Positions 60,561 to 64,000 of a stretch of 64,000 nt of DNA are shown here, piece after piece; within the stretch, counting starts at the first letter, position 1, and each line of letters opens with the position of its first letter. Under the pieces are notes generated by a model. It made no database searches and was not told the DNA's origin. It saw nothing but the letters and a program-made list of their open reading frames with translations. The stretch is taken from the NCBI GenBank assembly GCA_021414245.1, contig JAIOOU010000011.1, positions 59,881 through 123,880 of the forward strand. The letters run 5' to 3'. A program made the position numbers and the translations under genes. The DNA comes from Chloroflexota bacterium (GTDB taxonomy: Bacteria > Chloroflexota > Anaerolineae > Anaerolineales > Villigracilaceae).

Positions 60561-60931
60561 TCGTCCTTGGGGTTTCGCTTCAATTTTTCATCCAGCGAAG
60601 ACCAGATCCCGGCAGCCAGTTTGCTGCCTTCCTTGCGGCGCAAATTGACCTTATAAATGGCTTTTTCGCCATCGCCAATTCGAATCAGCCAGGCCTGCTG
60701 AGTCAAAGTTGAAAGAGCATCCTGCAAATCGTCACGAGAGAGGCGATCTGCCTCGGGCATGGCATCCACTGCTTCACACAATCCCGGATAGGCCATCTGC
60801 AACTCGCGCAGCATCAGGCGCATGATTTTTCGCAACGCGGGCGGCAATCCCGCCAGGTCGAGCGGGGTAATCCCGCCTTCCTGCTGCTTATCCTGTATTT
60901 CCTTGTTCAACCGATCAAATACTCCAGGCAT
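60557..60931 (-). CDS. small helical protein of unknown function, last gene of the PrsW operon
   Basis: A protein of 124 residues. The order helix (PPALRKIMRLMLRELQM), helix, then SRDDLQDALSTLTQQAWLIR and a beta hairpin (GEKAIYKVNLRRK) looks like a winged helix, so DNA or protein binding is possible. There is no membrane segment. I do not recognise the family. It lies 14 bases after the zinc-finger gene in a tight five-gene operon, which argues for a role with the cNMP-binding and MinD-like proteins. Confidence 0.65.
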   Translation of the reverse strand: MPGVFDRLNKEIQDKQQEGGITPLDLAGLPPALRKIMRLMLRELQMAYPGLCEAVDAMPEADRLSRDDLQDALSTLTQQAWLIRIGDGEKAIYKVNLRRKEGSKLAAGIWSSLDEKLKRNPKDE

Positions 60932-60945
60932 GGCAACCTCTCTTA

Positions 60946-61158
60946 TTAATAAAGCTCAGGCATGCTGATCGGTTCCGGCTGCGGCTCACATTCACCACAC
61001 CAGATTACATTTGCAACTGCAAGGCCCTTGGGGGTGTTGTTGGCGCCCACGAACATGGTCAGGAAGGTGGACATCGTCGCGGCATGATCCTTGCATACAA
61101 AACGTCCGCAGAATGCACATGAGGCACGGGCAGCTTCTTCACAATGCCAGCATTTCAT
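60946..61158 (-). CDS. 70-residue B-box-like zinc-finger protein
   Basis: A tiny protein with paired metal ligands: CWHC, CAFC, a CKDH and a late CGEC, the spacing of a B-box-type zinc finger. The middle (TMSTFLTMFVGANN) is hydrophobic. Such fingers mediate protein contact. It lies nine bases after the MinD-like gene and 14 before the last gene, so it is part of the same transcript. No direct function can be given. Confidence 0.7.
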   Translation of the reverse strand: MKCWHCEEAARASCAFCGRFVCKDHAATMSTFLTMFVGANNTPKGLAVANVIWCGECEPQPEPISMPELY

Positions 61159-61167
61159 GGCGTTCTC

Positions 61168-61953
61168 CTATTCCACTGCGAGAATGGCTTTCGCCACTCC
61201 GCGCAGGCCCTTCGACCACTCGTGATCCGGAAAGCGCAGCGAGAACAGGTCACTGCTGGCGTTTTCGGCCATGTCAAAGGAAAGGGGCAAAACCCCTGCA
61301 ACCGGGGCATTGAATTGGGCCTCGATATCTTTCTTGATCTGAGCGGCATCATATTTGGGAAGCGCCTTGTTCACCATCAATAAAAGGTTGGGCACATCCA
61401 GACTGCGGGCGATATCAATGGTTACTGAGGTGCCCTGCAAATCCTGGCTGTCAGGCCTCAAAATGATGATCAGAATGTCAGAGGTGGCGATGGAAAGGAG
61501 GGTCTCCTCATTCAGCCCGGGGTGGGTGTCAATGAAAAGATAATCCAGGTTGAACTCCGTGATCGTATTCTGCAGGCCCTCATTCAGTTTATTAAAATCA
61601 ACACCCTCTTTCAGAATCTGGCTGATCTCACGGCCGCGGATGCTGGAGGGAAAAAGCCAAAGGTCCTTCCCGGCCAGCTTGGAGCGACCTTCCGCGTTTC
61701 CGGTATTCTCGCCGATCAAAAATCCAATCTCTCGAATGGTGGCCTTCCCATGCAAAAAGTCATTCATGGTCTTGCCCATTTTATTTTCATCCAGGCCGAA
61801 GAGCACATGAATGCCGGGCGATTGAATATCGGTGTCGACGACTCCCACCCGCTTGCCGGCCATGGCCACCTGTGCCGCAAGATTGGCGGTCGTGTTCGAT
61901 TTCCCCGTGCCCCCGCGAAATGAATGAATAGAAACGATCTTTCCCTTGTTCAT
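61168..61953 (-). CDS. MinD/ParA-family ATPase
   Basis: A protein of 261 residues. The deviant Walker A is RGGTGKS (13-19), with Arg in place of the usual signature Lys; then VDTDIQSPGIHVLFG (switch I), FIDTHPGL (Walker B/switch II) and LMVNKA. The C-terminus has no clear amphipathic membrane-targeting helix of the MinD type. Such ATPases place protein complexes in the cell or act as switch-like loaders. The gene is 15 bases after the cNMP-binding gene and nine before the zinc-finger gene. Confidence 0.83.
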   Translation of the reverse strand: MNKGKIVSIHSFRGGTGKSNTTANLAAQVAMAGKRVGVVDTDIQSPGIHVLFGLDENKMGKTMNDFLHGKATIREIGFLIGENTGNAEGRSKLAGKDLWLFPSSIRGREISQILKEGVDFNKLNEGLQNTITEFNLDYLFIDTHPGLNEETLLSIATSDILIIILRPDSQDLQGTSVTIDIARSLDVPNLLLMVNKALPKYDAAQIKKDIEAQFNAPVAGVLPLSFDMAENASSDLFSLRFPDHEWSKGLRGVAKAILAVE

Positions 61954-61968
61954 AATACCTCCGGATGG

Positions 61969-62703
61969 TTACTTTTGCGCGCGTTTTTGACGCAGGGCTT
62001 TTGCCTGCTCTTTGAGGTTTGCATAGAATTCGGTGCTGGTGATCTCCTCGAATTCCTGTTTCCTGCGTGCCTGATCAATTTCAAAGGTCAGTTTTTCCAA
62101 TTGTTGTTTTAATCCGTCTTCGCGTTCCTTCACCTTCCGGACCATTGCAAAAAAAGCAGAAAGCAATTGCGTGGCTTTGTCATCATCAGTGGCGGCGCCA
62201 TGCAAAATAGGCTGGGTCTGGTCTATGAACGAGTAATCCCCTTCGGCAGTTTTCTGGGACCAGTCAATGGCCCGTTCAATATAGGTGGTTGAAAACCGGA
62301 GTCTTTCCGAATAACTGCGGATGATCGCCAGGGAGACATCCGGCCTCCGGTTGAGGAGGTCATGAAAAGCATCCTGATGCAATTCAAGCACCTCCGTATC
62401 CTCCATGGCGATTACAGTTGCTGAACGCGGCGCACCATCCAACAGTGCCATCTCCCCAATCGTTTCCCCGGGTCCGCATTTATTGATGATCAGTTCATCG
62501 CCCTTGGAGTCCAGAGTGACGATCTTCACCCAGCCATTATGGATCAAAAACAGCGAGTCCCCCGGCTCACCTTTGCGCATCAGAACATCGCTCTTTGACA
62601 ATTTCCGCGTGATCGCCTTTTGCGCGAGATCGGACAAAACCTCATCCGAGAGGCCATTAAAAATAATCGTATGCTTTAATTGAGCGGTGACATCTTGACT
62701 CAT
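61969..62703 (-). CDS. cNMP-binding domain protein without DNA-binding domain
   Basis: A protein of 244 residues. The cyclic-nucleotide-binding beta roll (about 10-130) has a good phosphate-binding cassette, GEMALLDGAPRSATV (Glu84, Arg93, Ser94). Instead of the Crp helix-turn-helix there is a helical region and coiled coil (about 175-218) and a C-terminal motif (219-244, EEITSTEFYANLKEQAKALR) shared with the GAF protein at 55.9 kb. It should respond to cAMP or cGMP by protein contact. Its start overlaps the PrsW gene's stop by four bases (ATGA). Confidence 0.82.
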   Translation of the reverse strand: MSQDVTAQLKHTIIFNGLSDEVLSDLAQKAITRKLSKSDVLMRKGEPGDSLFLIHNGWVKIVTLDSKGDELIINKCGPGETIGEMALLDGAPRSATVIAMEDTEVLELHQDAFHDLLNRRPDVSLAIIRSYSERLRFSTTYIERAIDWSQKTAEGDYSFIDQTQPILHGAATDDDKATQLLSAFFAMVRKVKEREDGLKQQLEKLTFEIDQARRKQEFEEITSTEFYANLKEQAKALRQKRAQK

Positions 62704-63803
62704 GATTTATCTTCCTGTGGCGGGACCGGTTTGATGCGCTGGGTGACCCGGTCATACAACCCGCCTCCCTTTTGACCTGTGTTTGATTCAGCGATACGGG
62801 AGTTGATCGCATCCCAGATCTTTACATCGTGCTCAAGATAGACCGTGCGTACGAACATCATGCAATAGGACCCTGCTTGCCTGCGCAGAACATCCATCTC
62901 TTTTCCAAGAGTATCGATGATTTTCTCGATTTCAGAACGTTTGCTTTCACTCGGTGTCGTATCCAGCAATTTTCGCTTAATCCCGATTTCAGCCTGTCTG
63001 CGGATGATCCCCTCGACGATCGGGACCTTGGCCGGCCCGAATTGTTTTTCGATCGGCGCAAGCACTTCACGAAGGTCTTCGATATTCCGGACGACGGTTG
63101 CCTCGCTCTTTGTCACCCGATCCCCCATCCCAAGCTTTTCACCAACCCAATTCTTTTGAATATTCAACCCGCGCTTGATTACAAACCAGATCAACCCCAC
63201 CCCCACGGCTCCAAAGATAATCGCAAATACCAGGAACGTACCCGCGCTCACCATGGTGTTGAATCCCATGTGGAATGCCATGGCAATCAGATAACCCAGA
63301 AGGACAACGACCCACCCCCGCCAGCTGCTTTCTCCGCGACGGTATGCCAGGGCGGTACCGATCAGGCCGCTGGCAGTCGCATGGATCAGGTTCGTGGAAA
63401 ACACGCGGGCAACCGCGATCGTCATGGCAAGTTCCGGATGGCCGGTGATATATTCATAATTTTCAATGATTGCAAATCCGATCCCCGCTCCAAAGCCATA
63501 GATCGCGCCATCAACCACATAATTAAAATCGGCCCGCTGCACCAGGTAGATCAAGATCAGGGCCTTTAGGAATTCCTCGAGAATGGGCGCCGTAATGCGA
63601 ACCACCTGATCGCGTGTTGCCCAGCCGGCCTGGATGAATGCCGGGTTGATCTGGGCAGCCAGAAAGTAGGCCAGGGCTCCGCATAAAATGGTCAGGATGT
63701 TGACGGGAAATTTGCCCGTTCCATACAGGTCAAATTTATTAAGTAGGAATAAAAAAAGCAGGGGGATGACAAAGGCAAAGCCAATGGCGATATAAATCAT
63801 CAT
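62700..63803 (-). CDS. PrsW-family intramembrane protease with cytoplasmic helical tail
   Basis: A protein of 367 residues. Eight or so membrane helices (1-215) carry the PrsW motifs: Glu76-Glu77 in ILEEFLKAL, ENYEY (Glu114, Glu117), His141 and His178. In Bacillus, PrsW cuts an anti-sigma factor; here no anti-sigma is adjacent. Residues about 220-367 are charged and helical, longer than usual, and could bind the soluble operon products. It is the first gene of the operon and probably leaderless. Confidence 0.83.
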   Translation of the reverse strand: MMIYIAIGFAFVIPLLFLFLLNKFDLYGTGKFPVNILTILCGALAYFLAAQINPAFIQAGWATRDQVVRITAPILEEFLKALILIYLVQRADFNYVVDGAIYGFGAGIGFAIIENYEYITGHPELAMTIAVARVFSTNLIHATASGLIGTALAYRRGESSWRGWVVVLLGYLIAMAFHMGFNTMVSAGTFLVFAIIFGAVGVGLIWFVIKRGLNIQKNWVGEKLGMGDRVTKSEATVVRNIEDLREVLAPIEKQFGPAKVPIVEGIIRRQAEIGIKRKLLDTTPSESKRSEIEKIIDTLGKEMDVLRRQAGSYCMMFVRTVYLEHDVKIWDAINSRIAESNTGQKGGGLYDRVTQRIKPVPPQEDKS

Positions 63804-63809
63804 AAATGA

Positions 63810-63838
63810 ATAATACCGTATCTATAAATGACCTGCAA
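63810..63838 (-). promoter_or_regulatory. promoter of the PrsW/cNMP/MinD-like operon
   Basis: On the minus strand: TTGCAG (63838-63833), 17 bases, TATTAT (63815-63810), then six bases to the ATG at 63803. No Shine-Dalgarno sequence is present, so the transcript is probably leaderless. Confidence 0.6.
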
Positions 63839-63861
63839 GCCCAAACAAGGGCTGTTAAGGA

Positions 63862-63896
63862 AAAGCGGCAACAGGATGTGATCCTGTTGCCGCTTT
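63862..63896 (-). terminator. terminator after the gene at the window end
   Basis: A 16-bp perfect stem (63862-63877 with 63881-63896, three-base loop) followed on the minus strand by TTCC and T-rich bases; it ends the minus-strand gene that enters from the right. Confidence 0.8.
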
Positions 63897-63905
63897 GAGG
63901 TTATT

Positions 63906-64000
63906 TTAGTAGCCGCGAGAGCCGGGCTCCTTGGAGGGTGACCACTCGGACCATTTGTCCGTAGCAGGATTATTCGTGATCTCGTAGATCTCGTTACCAC
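63906..64000 (-). CDS. C-terminal end of a protein cut by the window edge
   Basis: The frame is open from the window edge to a TAA at 63906-63908, giving about 30 residues that end in DKWSEWSPSKEPGSRGY. The Trp-Ser-x-Trp-Ser-Pro stretch resembles the turn of PD40 propeller blades, but this is too little to name a family. The terminator just beyond the stop supports a real gene end. Confidence 0.5.
   Translation of the reverse strand, partial: GNEIYEITNNPATDKWSEWSPSKEPGSRGY

Overview
The window looks like a chromosomal segment of a Chloroflexota bacterium of the Anaerolineae type. I infer this from gene content and style, not from a database search. Supporting features are many threonine/proline-rich lipoproteins, a run of YkuD L,D-transpeptidases with Tat leaders, beta-propeller lipoproteins, C45-type peptidases, DUF4349 and YibE/F proteins, and base composition in the mid-50s %GC. 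No rRNA, insertion sequence, prophage or CRISPR array was seen.

Layout. 1-3 kb: a cut membrane protein, a JAMM peptidase, PlsY and a CPBP protease next to a DinB remnant. 3-6 kb: a membrane protein, a threonine-dehydrogenase-like SDR enzyme and a lipoprotein. 6-13 kb: a possible nuclease-fold protein, then a cell-wall block of one amidase and four L,D-transpeptidases in a row. 13-22 kb: a methyltransferase, then the translation cluster nusA-ylxR-infB-rbfA-nrnA-truB-ribF. 22-24 kb: a DUF4349 lipoprotein and an adenylate cyclase. 24.8-38.6 kb: a large phosphate region with phoB-phoR, a 35-residue membrane peptide, a PHP phosphoesterase, surE, pstS-pstC-pstA-pstB-arsC-phoU, a divergent pstB, and a second pstS-pstC-pstA-pstB. 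38.6-41.7 kb: an NAD-salvage operon (nrtR, nicotinamidase, nicotinate phosphoribosyltransferase). 41.8-45.8 kb: a replication group (tandem-AAA helicase loader, DnaD-like protein, DnaB) plus a DUF151 nuclease. 45.9-46.6 kb: tRNA-Pro(GGG) and tRNA-Sec. 46.6-55.8 kb: an S2P protease, a solute-binding lipoprotein, YibE/F, an ECF sigma/anti-sigma/bactofilin-like operon, a C45 peptidase and nadD. 55.8-63.8 kb: a signalling neighbourhood with a GAF protein, a TolB-like propeller, a half-length solute-binding protein, a double-domain nucleotide cyclase, and a convergent operon of a PrsW protease, a cNMP-binding protein, a MinD-like ATPase and two small proteins.

How the parts connect. Four promoters in the phosphate region share one layout: 8-bp elements of the type CTTAACNN repeated every 11 bp, then 7-8 bases, then a -10 box. 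I read these as Pho boxes bound by the PhoB encoded here. A fifth, T-richer copy of the same geometry lies at 55.4 kb. Several genes (phoB, pstS2, nrtR, nadD, the double cyclase, the PrsW operon, one L,D-transpeptidase) have a -10 box 6-9 bases before the ATG and no Shine-Dalgarno sequence, which suggests leaderless mRNAs.

The best candidate for an undescribed system is 55.8-63.8 kb. A soluble-type nucleotide cyclase faces an operon whose second gene is a cNMP-binding protein without a DNA-binding domain. That protein ends in a C-terminal motif also found at the end of the nearby GAF protein. Together with a membrane protease and a MinD-like ATPase, this suggests a cyclic-nucleotide-controlled assembly or localisation pathway rather than a transcription switch.
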